Source: Chromatiales bacterium
Lineage (GTDB): Bacteria > Pseudomonadota > Gammaproteobacteria > Steroidobacterales > GCA-2729495
Assembly: GCA_020351875.1 (NCBI GenBank)
Contig: CP070671.1
Span: 1,085,497 to 1,149,496 of the forward strand
Length of the DNA stretch: 64,000 nt
Reading direction: 5' to 3'
Shown here: piece after piece, positions 1-7,704 of the stretch
Layout: each line of letters opens with the position of its first letter
Position numbering within the stretch: the first letter of the stretch is position 1
The notes under the pieces: generated by a model
Databases searched by the model: none
Told to the model about the DNA's origin: nothing
The model's input: the letters and a program-made list of their open reading frames with translations, nothing else
Translations under genes and position numbers: made by a program

Positions 1-72
1 AGTCGCAGCTTCCTGCACCCAGCCCTGCCGCCACTCCCACGCACCACGAACCTTCAGAGCCCACAAACGACA

Positions 73-975
73 TCACGACTCCGACACCGTCCGCGGATCC
101 AACGCATCCTGTAACGCGTCACTGAACAGGTTGAACGCCATCACCAACCCGAACAACAACGCCGACGCCGCCAGGAAGTTGTTGAAGAAACCCGCCAGCA
201 CTTCCTGCGAGCTCTCCGAGATCATCAGCCCCCAGCTCATGCCGTCCTTCACCCCGAGGCCCAGGAAACTCAGGATCACCTCGCTCTTGATCGCTGCTAC
301 GAAGGTGATCGTCGCCTGCACCAGCAGGATGTGCGAGGTGTTGGGCAAAATGTGACGGAAGATGATCGTGAACTCCGGCAGGCCCAGTGCGTGGCCCGCC
401 TCCACGTACTCCATTTCCTTCAGCTTGATCACCTCGCCCCGCACCAGTCGCCCGGCGGTGATCCAGAAGGTCACGATCATCGCGATGTGCATGGAGTACG
501 GGTTGCCCTGCAGGGTATAGGCAATGGCCGCGACGAACAGCAGGAACGGAATGGAGTCCAGCACACCCATCAGCCACAGGATCACTTCGTCGAGCCAGCT
601 GCCGCTGAAGAACCCGGCCACGGCCCCGAGCACCGCACCGATGACCGTCGCGAGCACCGCCACCACCAGGCCCACCTCGAAAGAGGTCTTCGTGCTGTAG
701 ATCGCCCGGTCGAAGATGTCCTGGCCGATGATGTTGGTGCCGAACCAATGTTGCGCAGACACCGGTTCCCACTTGCCGCCGGCGAGGTCTGCCCAGCCAG
801 TGGCCCAGAAGCCGAGCCAGACGCCCGCCGCAATCACCACGTAGGCCAGCACCACCGCCAGGGACCACATGCCGGTGCGATCGCGGCGGAACTTGTAGAG
901 GCCCTTCGACCACAGTGACGCGGACCCGGCGTCATCGGCGCCGGCTGCCGGCAGTTCTTCGGCGACCGTACTCAT
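73..975 (-). CDS. ABC transporter permease, OppC/DppC type
   Basis: Inner-membrane permease subunit of a peptide/nickel-family (family 5) ABC importer. The 300-residue product has an N-terminal membrane segment (about residues 35-60), the FGTNIIGQD-type loop typical of OppC proteins, further membrane helices, and the EAA coupling loop that contacts the ATPase (VEAGHALGLPEF..., about residues 190-210), followed by LSFLGLGV. The start is placed at the ATG overlapping the oppB stop (ATGA); a start 9 codons earlier would only add overlap. The gene is co-transcribed with the permease and two binding proteins upstream. The matching ATPase genes are not visible and presumably lie left of the window. 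Substrate unknown. Confidence 0.9.
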   Translation of the reverse strand: MSTVAEELPAAGADDAGSASLWSKGLYKFRRDRTGMWSLAVVLAYVVIAAGVWLGFWATGWADLAGGKWEPVSAQHWFGTNIIGQDIFDRAIYSTKTSFEVGLVVAVLATVIGAVLGAVAGFFSGSWLDEVILWLMGVLDSIPFLLFVAAIAYTLQGNPYSMHIAMIVTFWITAGRLVRGEVIKLKEMEYVEAGHALGLPEFTIIFRHILPNTSHILLVQATITFVAAIKSEVILSFLGLGVKDGMSWGLMISESSQEVLAGFFNNFLAASALLFGLVMAFNLFSDALQDALDPRTVSES

Positions 976-1925
976 TTCAGGGCCACCCGCGGGTCTACCC
1001 ACCGGTACATGATGTCAGTGAGCAGCTGCACCGCGACCAGCAGCACCGCGGTCAGCGCGACGACGGCCTTCAGGATGGGCTGGTCGCCGGTCACGATCGC
1101 ATCGTAGGTGACCTTGCCGACGCCCGGGATGCCGAAGTAGCTCTCGATCAGCAGGCTGCCGCTGATTACCACGAAGGGAATAGAGAACATGATCCGCGTG
1201 ATGATCGGAATCATGCAGTTCTTCAGGATCAGCTTGTAGTACAGCGGCCCGGCCGGCATGCCGAAGGCCCGCGCGGTGCGCACGTAATCGCGCGTGGTCT
1301 CTTCGACGATCACGGAACGGTAGAAGCGCGTGTTGTAGCCCAGGGCCACGAACACCGTGGCCAGCGTCGGCACCGTCACGTAGAGGACATAGTCGCCGAT
1401 GGAGTGCACGTCCCAGCCCCGCACCGGGAACAGGTTCAGCCCGTAGCTCGACGACAGCAGGATCTGGAAGGCAATGATCACGATCAGGAAGCTGATGCTC
1501 ATGCCGATGGCCGCGGCGGCCATGATGAACTTGTCGGGCCACACACCCCTGTAGAAGGCCGCGAACAGGCCCAGCAACACGCCGAAAAGGTTGCCGAGAA
1601 TGAAGCCCGGCAGCGCCACCGCCGCGGAAATGGGAATGGTCCGGGCCAGTATTGCGCTCACACGCTCGCCGGTGGAGTCGGAAAAGCCCAGGTCGAGTGT
1701 GACCAGTTCGCGCAGGTAATCGAGATAACGCACCGCGACGGGCTGGTCGTAGCCGAGCTCGGCCCGGACCTCGGCAATCTGTTCGGCGGTCGGATTCTTG
1801 CCGACCAGCTCATAGGTCTTGTCGGGCCCGAAGTAGACCATCAGCAAAAAGCTGATCAGGGTCACGCCGATCACCAGCGGGATGCCGGTGGCGATTTTGC
1901 GCAATGAGTACTGCAGCAGTTCCAC
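972..1925 (-). CDS. ABC transporter permease, OppB/DppB type
   Basis: Partner inner-membrane permease of the same family 5 ABC importer, 317 residues. It shows the OppB pattern: an N-terminal helix (about residues 9-30), a large periplasmic loop with GYDQPVAVRYLDYLRELVTLDLG, then a five-helix core with an EAA loop (YVRTARAFGMPAGPLYYKLILKN, quoted here as two halves: YVRTARAFGMPAG and PLYYKLILKN) and the terminal WVDPRVAL. It sits 2 bases after the binding-protein gene and overlaps oppC by 4 bases, so the three genes are translationally coupled. The family assignment is firm; the transported compound cannot be read from sequence. Confidence 0.9.
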   Translation of the reverse strand: MELLQYSLRKIATGIPLVIGVTLISFLLMVYFGPDKTYELVGKNPTAEQIAEVRAELGYDQPVAVRYLDYLRELVTLDLGFSDSTGERVSAILARTIPISAAVALPGFILGNLFGVLLGLFAAFYRGVWPDKFIMAAAAIGMSISFLIVIIAFQILLSSSYGLNLFPVRGWDVHSIGDYVLYVTVPTLATVFVALGYNTRFYRSVIVEETTRDYVRTARAFGMPAGPLYYKLILKNCMIPIITRIMFSIPFVVISGSLLIESYFGIPGVGKVTYDAIVTGDQPILKAVVALTAVLLVAVQLLTDIMYRWVDPRVALK

Positions 1926-1927
1926 GG

Positions 1928-3751
1928 CTAATTCAGCGTCAGCCTCGCGGGCTCGGCGCGCTCCAGGATGCCATTGTCACCGGCGAGTGCCACAAAGGGC
2001 AGGAAAAAGCCGCCGACGATGTTGGCGCTCGGATACATCAGCACCTCACGATGCCACACCGCGATGCGCGTGCGGGACAGACCGGTCACGGCCACGCAGT
2101 CGTCGATCAGCATCTGGTTCATCCGGCGATAGATGCGGGTGCGTTCCGGGGACGGCAGCAGCACGGCGGCCTGCTCGTACAGCACGTCGTACTCCGGGTT
2201 ATTGTAGTTCGACGAGTTGGAGCCCGGCGCGCCGTTCGGCCCGTAGAACAGCTGCAGCGTATTTTCTGCGTCCGGATAGTCCAGGCCCCAGCCTGCCGAG
2301 ATCAGCGGCAGCCGGCTTTCGCGCCATTGCTTGTTCAGATCGCCGAAGGTTGCAAACTGCTTCAGCACGATTTTCTCCCGCGGGTAGCCGATCTCCATCA
2401 TCCACGCCCGGAACTGTTCGTAGAACTGCCGGCTGCGAACCCCGCCAACGCTGCCGTAGGTCATTGTCGGCAAGTTGTCAGCGGTCCAGCCGGCTTCTGC
2501 GAGCATGCGCTTCGCGCCCGCAACATCGCGCGTGACGCTGTCGAGGCTCAGGTCAGGATCGAACTCCGGCACCACGGGCGGGATCACACCGGGAAATACC
2601 ACGCCCAGGTCAAAGTAGAAGCTGTCGTTGCGCCGGCGCCAGTCGAAGCCCCTGATCATCGCGCAGCGCAACACCCGATTGCGGGCCTGTTGCTCCGGGT
2701 CCGGGTGATAGCCGAAGTCCTCGTCCGCCATGTTGAACGCGCTGTAGACGAAGCCCGCCTCGATGTCTGACACCACCTGGTAACGGGCCTCGTACTTGGG
2801 GGCGAGCCGCACCGGATTTTTCGATGCCAGTACCCGGTCGACCAGCTCCACCGGCACGCCCGCATACTGGATTTCGTTGCCCTTGGTGAACGAATTCCAG
2901 CGCGCGGCGGAATCGGTGATGAAAGAAATCATCAGCCGGTCTACGAAGGGCGGCGTCTGCCCGTCGATGGCCGCGATGCCGGTGAAGGCCTGCGTGTCCG
3001 GATCGTAACCCTCTTCTGCCAGGTCTACGGGCCGCCAGCGCCAGTTGCGGTTCGGCTCCAGCACGATGCGCGCGGTGTCGTAGCTGGTCACGCGGAACGG
3101 GCCGGAACCCACCGGTCGCAGGCCGAACTCGCGCCCGTAGTAGTCGACGGCTTCGCGGGGCACCACGGCGGAGTAGCCCATCGCCAGCGTATACAGCAGC
3201 TGCGGGTAGGGCGCCTCGAGCCGGATGTCGAGCGTGTAGCGATCGACGGCCCGCAACCCGTCCGGCGGCCGGTCGTAGTCCGAGCCCGCCGCTTTCCATT
3301 CTTCCAGCCCTGCCACGCGCCCCTGCCACAGCCACGCGCCCTGCGGCCGCACCGTGGGATCGAAGTGGCGCAGGATCGAGTACACCACGTCAGAGGCGAC
3401 CACTTCCCGGCCTTTGCCGTCCGGGAATGCGGGATCATCGATGAAGCGCGTGCCGGGTTTCAGCTGGACGGTGTACACCAGCCCGTCATCCGAAATCTCG
3501 GGCATGGCCGCAGCCAGGTTCGGCTTCAGCTCATACGGGCGTGCGAGGTACTTGTAGGAATAGAGCGTGTCGTAAGCGTTGATCACGACCAGGTTCGCGT
3601 AGGCCGTGGCTGACTGCGCCGGGTCCAGGCTGGTGGGCGCGCCGTCGGCGGAATGGTGATAGACGCGCAGCCCGGCCAGTTCGGGGTCAGGCCCACCGTT
3701 ACTGCCGCAGCCGATCAGCAGCGCTGCCGTCAACAGAAAGAGGAACCTCAT
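1928..3751 (-). CDS. ABC transporter substrate-binding lipoprotein, family 5 (OppA/DppA-like)
   Basis: Periplasmic solute receptor for the oppBC permease next to it; 607 residues. The start is the ATG that shares one base with the stop of the preceding gene (TGATG). It gives a proper lipoprotein signal, MRFLFLLTAALLIGCGS, with Cys in the lipobox; the reading frame extends about 113 codons further upstream but that part is the shadow of the TRAP gene. Family features include SAQSATAYANLVVINAYDTLY-like N-lobe, the KPGTRFIDDPAFPDG segment, GSGPFRVTSYD and the C-terminal ALAGDN region. Large size and the AWLWQGRVAGLEEW insert are normal for this SBP_bac_5 group. Probably anchors in the inner or outer membrane facing the periplasm. 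Confidence 0.88.
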   Translation of the reverse strand: MRFLFLLTAALLIGCGSNGGPDPELAGLRVYHHSADGAPTSLDPAQSATAYANLVVINAYDTLYSYKYLARPYELKPNLAAAMPEISDDGLVYTVQLKPGTRFIDDPAFPDGKGREVVASDVVYSILRHFDPTVRPQGAWLWQGRVAGLEEWKAAGSDYDRPPDGLRAVDRYTLDIRLEAPYPQLLYTLAMGYSAVVPREAVDYYGREFGLRPVGSGPFRVTSYDTARIVLEPNRNWRWRPVDLAEEGYDPDTQAFTGIAAIDGQTPPFVDRLMISFITDSAARWNSFTKGNEIQYAGVPVELVDRVLASKNPVRLAPKYEARYQVVSDIEAGFVYSAFNMADEDFGYHPDPEQQARNRVLRCAMIRGFDWRRRNDSFYFDLGVVFPGVIPPVVPEFDPDLSLDSVTRDVAGAKRMLAEAGWTADNLPTMTYGSVGGVRSRQFYEQFRAWMMEIGYPREKIVLKQFATFGDLNKQWRESRLPLISAGWGLDYPDAENTLQLFYGPNGAPGSNSSNYNNPEYDVLYEQAAVLLPSPERTRIYRRMNQMLIDDCVAVTGLSRTRIAVWHREVLMYPSANIVGGFFLPFVALAGDNGILERAEPARLTLN

Positions 3752-4833
3752 CAGCCGCGCGTATTCAGCATGGCCCGCTCCGACAGATTGCTCCAGTCTT
3801 CCGCCATCGCCCGGTAATCGGAAAACGATGCGTAGACTTTCGCAACCGCCGGGTCGCCGGCCGCGAGTTCGTCGATCACCTGGTCGGTCAACACGCGCAG
3901 CTCGTCGAGCACCTCGGGCGGGAAGCTGCGAATTTCCGTCTCGCCTTTTTCTCGCAACTGCGCGAGAGATTGCGCATTGCGGGCGACGAACTCTGCCGTC
4001 ATCTGGTCGTTGGTCGCACTGCACGCGATCTCCACGACGGCCTGCAGGTCCGCGGGCAGCGAGTCGTAGGCCTGCCGGTTCACGATGCATTCCAGCGCCG
4101 GCCCGGGTTCCTGCCAGCCGGGGTAATAGTAGTAGCGCGCGGCCTTGTTCAGCCCAAAGGCCACGTCGTTATAGGGCCCGATCCACTCGGTGGCATCGAT
4201 GCTGCCCGTTTGCAGCGCGGTGAAGATCTCGGCCCCGGGCAGGTTCACCGGCGTGCCGCCGGCGCGGCGCAGCACCTCGCCGCCGAGGCCCGGAATGCGC
4301 ATCTTCAGACCCTTCAGGTCGTCGAGGCTGTTGATCTCGCGGTTGAACCAGCCGCCCATCTGCACGCCGGTGTTGCCGGCCGGGAATGGGAACAGACCAA
4401 ACGGCTCGTATAACTCCCGATACAATTCCAGCCCGCCACCGTTGTAGAACCAGCCGTTCAGTTCCATCGCCGTCATACCGAAGGGAATGGCGGTAAAGAA
4501 CTGCGCCGCCTCGGTCTTGCCCTTCCAGTAATAGGCCGAGCCGTGGCCCATCTCCGCGGTGCCGCCGCGGACGGTGTCGAAAACCTCGAAGGGCGGCACC
4601 AGCTCGCCGGCGGCGTAGACCTTGATCTTCAGTCGCCCGCCGGATGCCCGGTCGATCATCTCCACCAGCCGGTTCACACCGGTACCCAGGCCGGGAAAAT
4701 TGGGCGGCCAGGTCGTCACCAGTTTCCACTTGAAGCGTTCGCCGGCCGCGCCCGGGCCGCAGTCGGCCTGCTCGCCGGCACAGCCGGCCAGTGCGGCCGC
4801 GGCGCCGGCCGCCAGTAGTTCCCTGCGCTTCAT
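3751..4833 (-). CDS. TRAP transporter solute-binding protein, DctP/TakP-like, with Tat-type lipoprotein signal
   Basis: Periplasmic binding protein of the TRAP (tripartite ATP-independent) family, 360 residues. The N-terminus MKRRELLAAGAAAALAGCAG combines a twin-arginine-like start with a lipobox Cys. Family blocks are FKWKLVTTWPPNFPG, GHGSAYYWKGK, KMRIPGLGGEVLRRAG and DATEWIGPYND, closest in character to the TakP subgroup that binds 2-oxo acids or similar carboxylates. The ATG chosen is preceded by GGGGAGAG; a GTG/ATG six codons upstream is less well placed. No TRAP membrane subunits (DctQ/DctM) accompany it; instead its stop overlaps the start of an ABC binding lipoprotein, so it is the first gene of an ABC importer operon. 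Ligand unknown. Confidence 0.85.
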   Translation of the reverse strand: MKRRELLAAGAAAALAGCAGEQADCGPGAAGERFKWKLVTTWPPNFPGLGTGVNRLVEMIDRASGGRLKIKVYAAGELVPPFEVFDTVRGGTAEMGHGSAYYWKGKTEAAQFFTAIPFGMTAMELNGWFYNGGGLELYRELYEPFGLFPFPAGNTGVQMGGWFNREINSLDDLKGLKMRIPGLGGEVLRRAGGTPVNLPGAEIFTALQTGSIDATEWIGPYNDVAFGLNKAARYYYYPGWQEPGPALECIVNRQAYDSLPADLQAVVEIACSATNDQMTAEFVARNAQSLAQLREKGETEIRSFPPEVLDELRVLTDQVIDELAAGDPAVAKVYASFSDYRAMAEDWSNLSERAMLNTRG

Positions 4834-4948
4834 CCGCACTCTCCCCACCACGACAACGGGGAATAGTAGTGCAACGGCCGCCGTTCAGGGGCGGCCGGAA
4901 ATCCGGATGCCGCTGGAACCGGATCGCACCCGAGATATCGTTCGGGGG

Positions 4949-5524
4949 TTAGCCGGGCGGGAATTCCGCCAGAATCGCTTCCAGTGCCTCCCGGATCAAT
5001 TCGTCCGGCGCCTCACGATCGCTGCGCGTGACGCGCGTGGACGTCGTGCCGTGCCACACTGGGCGCGCCTGCACTACATCGAACAGGTCGACGGCGAGCT
5101 GACCTTCCGTGTACGTGCGCGTGCGAACCGTGCTGCCGCCCCAGTAGCCGCCCCAGGTGTAACCCCGACGACCGCGCGGTCCGCGCTGGAAACTGCTGGT
5201 GGGAAAGCTCTCGACACGGATCCCCTCGCGCGAGCCGATCGTGAACGCGACGGCGAGGTCCGCTTCCGCGGCATCCTCCACGAAGCGCAGTCCCTGCTCG
5301 GTGAGGATCTCCTTCGTATCCGCCATCAGGCGCTGTTGCACCAGCGGGCTGAGCGGCCTTGCCGTGACCGAGCGGATCAGCGGGTTCGGGTCGATCCACC
5401 CGAAGGTCTGGAACGCAGAAAAATCCACGCTGTTGTCGACGTCCGTCGTCGCCGTCATCTGCGAGGCGCAGCCGGCAAGCAGTAAACATGCCAATACTGC
5501 GAGGCAATTCGTCACTCGTTTCAT
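4949..5524 (-). CDS. DUF4136 domain lipoprotein
   Basis: Small exported lipoprotein of 191 residues. The signal peptide ends in LLLAGCAS, with Cys as the acylation site. The body matches the DUF4136 pattern: VDFSAFQTFGWIDP near the N-terminus, an internal region with VQQRLMADTKEILTEQGLRF followed by EAADLAVAFTIG, and a Tyr/Gly/Arg-rich stretch (RRGYTWGGYWGG) before the terminal YTEGQLAVDLFD strand. Proteins of this family are outer-membrane-associated with no established function. It stands 115 bases upstream-side of the TRAP gene on the same strand, so it may be separately transcribed. Confidence 0.8.
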   Translation of the reverse strand: MKRVTNCLAVLACLLLAGCASQMTATTDVDNSVDFSAFQTFGWIDPNPLIRSVTARPLSPLVQQRLMADTKEILTEQGLRFVEDAAEADLAVAFTIGSREGIRVESFPTSSFQRGPRGRRGYTWGGYWGGSTVRTRTYTEGQLAVDLFDVVQARPVWHGTTSTRVTRSDREAPDELIREALEAILAEFPPG

Positions 5525-5734
5525 AACTGTCTCCGTCTCTCGTCCGGGTCAGGGCACCCTTTGTTCTGGTCATGTCCCTCCGGCAGGTGGACCAGCCGGC
5601 AGCCAGGGCCATTGATCACGGCTTCGGCACTCAGGCACATACGTAATTTCCGATCCGATCTTCTATCGACTGGTGGTCCTCGCTTCCACAATTGATCCCA
5701 GCCACCGGTTGCCACTTTGGTGCGCCAGCCCCGG

Positions 5735-7663
5735 TCAGTCTCCCGGCGTGTACCAGATCGGCGACGTGTAGGCGCGATCCTGGACCGTGGCTGGCACGTT
5801 GTCCGGTCGCTTGATATTGAAGAACGCCGCATCATGGGTGGTCCAGCGCGGTGTCGGGATCTCCAGCACGCGGACGTAGTAAAACGCGTGCTCGTCGGCG
5901 TCGAAGTCCGGATCCACCCAATGCACAGCCATCACCGCATCGCCGATGGTATTGGTGAAGGTGGCCTTCTCTATATCCACCGTGCTGCCTACCGGCGTCT
6001 TCGCGCGACCGTCGGCGCCTATCTGCCGGCCATCGGACACGGCCACATCGTAGACACGCTCCTGCAATTCGCTGTCGCTATCGAGCCAACCCTTGATGAT
6101 CTGCACGCGGTCCAGGTTCGCCCCGTCCGGGTCGCGCAGCGCCCGGATCATGAAGGCTGGCGCCTTGCCGCTCGGCGCATCCCGCAAGTCGCCGCCCATC
6201 GGCACGCCGCGCTGGTAGCCCTGGTCGATGAAGTCGGGCCGCGAGACTTCATCCGCGGTGAAATCCCAACCGGCGAAGACGCGCACGCGGATCCGGGTAC
6301 CGGTGGTCGCATAGACTTCCTTGCGCCGCATCGAATCGAAGATCGCGCCGCGGGTATTCTGGCGAGCCCAGACCGCGGTCAGTCCGGAGGCGGATTCCTG
6401 GGAGGTCAGGATTCGCAGCGCCGGGTCGTCCGCCGGAATCACCTCACCGTTGAACCGGTCCGGCGACGGTTCCGTGTGCTGGTACTTGCCGAAGAAATTT
6501 TCTTCGCGCGTGGTGGACAGGGCGGTATGGGAATCAGACGCAGCGTTCAGTCCGAACTTGAAGGGATTCGCGCCGAGCTTGTCGCCCAGCTGCAGACCCA
6601 GTTTCAGGGCCGAGCGGGCGTACTCGTATTGCAGCATATCGGGTGTCTTCGGCGCCGAGCCGGAGATGTTGCTGGTGTCCCAGGTTTCAAAATCCGCGAA
6701 ATCGTCGTCGGGCGACAGCAAGGGGTGCGTCTCCTCGTCACCCTTGACCTGTGAAACTTCGTGCAGGGGTTCCCAGCGCATGCGCTGCTTCGCGTATTCG
6801 CGGGTCAGTTTCTTCCCGGCGGAAGTCCGTTCCGAGAACATCAGGCCGTTACTGAGGTTGCCGTTATGCGGAATCGCGAAAGCCTGACCACCGGTATCGG
6901 CTTCGTAACTGGCCAAGTAGTCCCATAGATCCTCGGGGTCGCCGCCATCGAACAGCGAGAACGGCAAAGTCTGGTTAGTTTTGTCGGCGCCGTCGCGATA
7001 AATCACCACCCGGTGCAGGTTGTTGCCAGCTGGTGAAGAGCTCCACTCGAAGCCCGTCATGGCCGTGAAACGGCCCGGCTCGTTGTAGGTATCCGCCTTT
7101 TCGACGAAATCGATCCAGATGCTGCGCGCCGCGTCGTTGGAGCTCAAGGGATTTTCCAGCCTTACGGTGCCCCATTCGATGATATTGGCGAACGCCTCCA
7201 TGCGACCCTCGGGACCCGCGTTGAAACGCTCGTGCACCCAGCGGCCCCACGGATCGGCCAGCAGGCCCGGGGCCGAAGTCTGGATCATCGGTGCCAGGCC
7301 AATGAACTCCGCGTGATCGGTGATCACCAGGAAATCGAGGGGCCGGATCAACTGCACCGGCTGCCCGGTGTTTGACCGCACCTTCTCGCCACGCGCGAAG
7401 CGGTAACCGGCATCCATGTCGAGTGACGTGCCCACCAGGCCGGCATCAAAGGACAGATTGGTATGGAAATGGGTGTCGCCGAACAGCACCTGATCAGGAT
7501 AGTCCCGGCCGGCGTAAGGCGAGTAGACCCGCTCTGGTTCCAGCAGTTCTTCGGTGACTACCAGTTCCTGCGGCGATGCCAGCACCTGGCCCGCCGCGAA
7601 GGCCAGGACCAGTCCGGGCGCGCTGGCGAATTTCAGGGTCCGCAGCCTCGATTCAACCGTCAT
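5735..7663 (-). CDS. DUF3604 family exported protein, PHP-like metal-binding motifs
   Basis: Exported protein of 642 residues with an N-terminal hydrophobic signal (LVLAFAAGQVLA). The start is the ATG with GGAGG 8 bases upstream; a TTG one codon earlier is in frame but unnecessary. Motifs typical of DUF3604 are visible: FGDTHFHTNLSFDAG (His-X-His), FLVITDHAEFIGL, FAIPHNGN and ASDSHTALSTTREENFFG. The spacing of these His/Asp motifs resembles PHP-type metallohydrolases, so a metal-dependent hydrolase is an inference; the family has no agreed substrate. The gene lies 41 bases downstream of the alkyl sulfatase gene on the same strand, suggesting an operon of exported hydrolases. Confidence 0.82.
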   Translation of the reverse strand: MTVESRLRTLKFASAPGLVLAFAAGQVLASPQELVVTEELLEPERVYSPYAGRDYPDQVLFGDTHFHTNLSFDAGLVGTSLDMDAGYRFARGEKVRSNTGQPVQLIRPLDFLVITDHAEFIGLAPMIQTSAPGLLADPWGRWVHERFNAGPEGRMEAFANIIEWGTVRLENPLSSNDAARSIWIDFVEKADTYNEPGRFTAMTGFEWSSSPAGNNLHRVVIYRDGADKTNQTLPFSLFDGGDPEDLWDYLASYEADTGGQAFAIPHNGNLSNGLMFSERTSAGKKLTREYAKQRMRWEPLHEVSQVKGDEETHPLLSPDDDFADFETWDTSNISGSAPKTPDMLQYEYARSALKLGLQLGDKLGANPFKFGLNAASDSHTALSTTREENFFGKYQHTEPSPDRFNGEVIPADDPALRILTSQESASGLTAVWARQNTRGAIFDSMRRKEVYATTGTRIRVRVFAGWDFTADEVSRPDFIDQGYQRGVPMGGDLRDAPSGKAPAFMIRALRDPDGANLDRVQIIKGWLDSDSELQERVYDVAVSDGRQIGADGRAKTPVGSTVDIEKATFTNTIGDAVMAVHWVDPDFDADEHAFYYVRVLEIPTPRWTTHDAAFFNIKRPDNVPATVQDRAYTSPIWYTPGD

Positions 7664-7704
7664 CAAATATGCCTCCAGTCAGTTACTCGTTCGCTCGATG
7701 CAGT

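Noticed and set aside
1..73. Possible next gene on the minus strand, starting ATG at 73 with TGATG overlap to oppC.
   Set aside because: Only 24 codons are visible, they do not resemble an ABC ATPase or any known start, and the frame could be chance.
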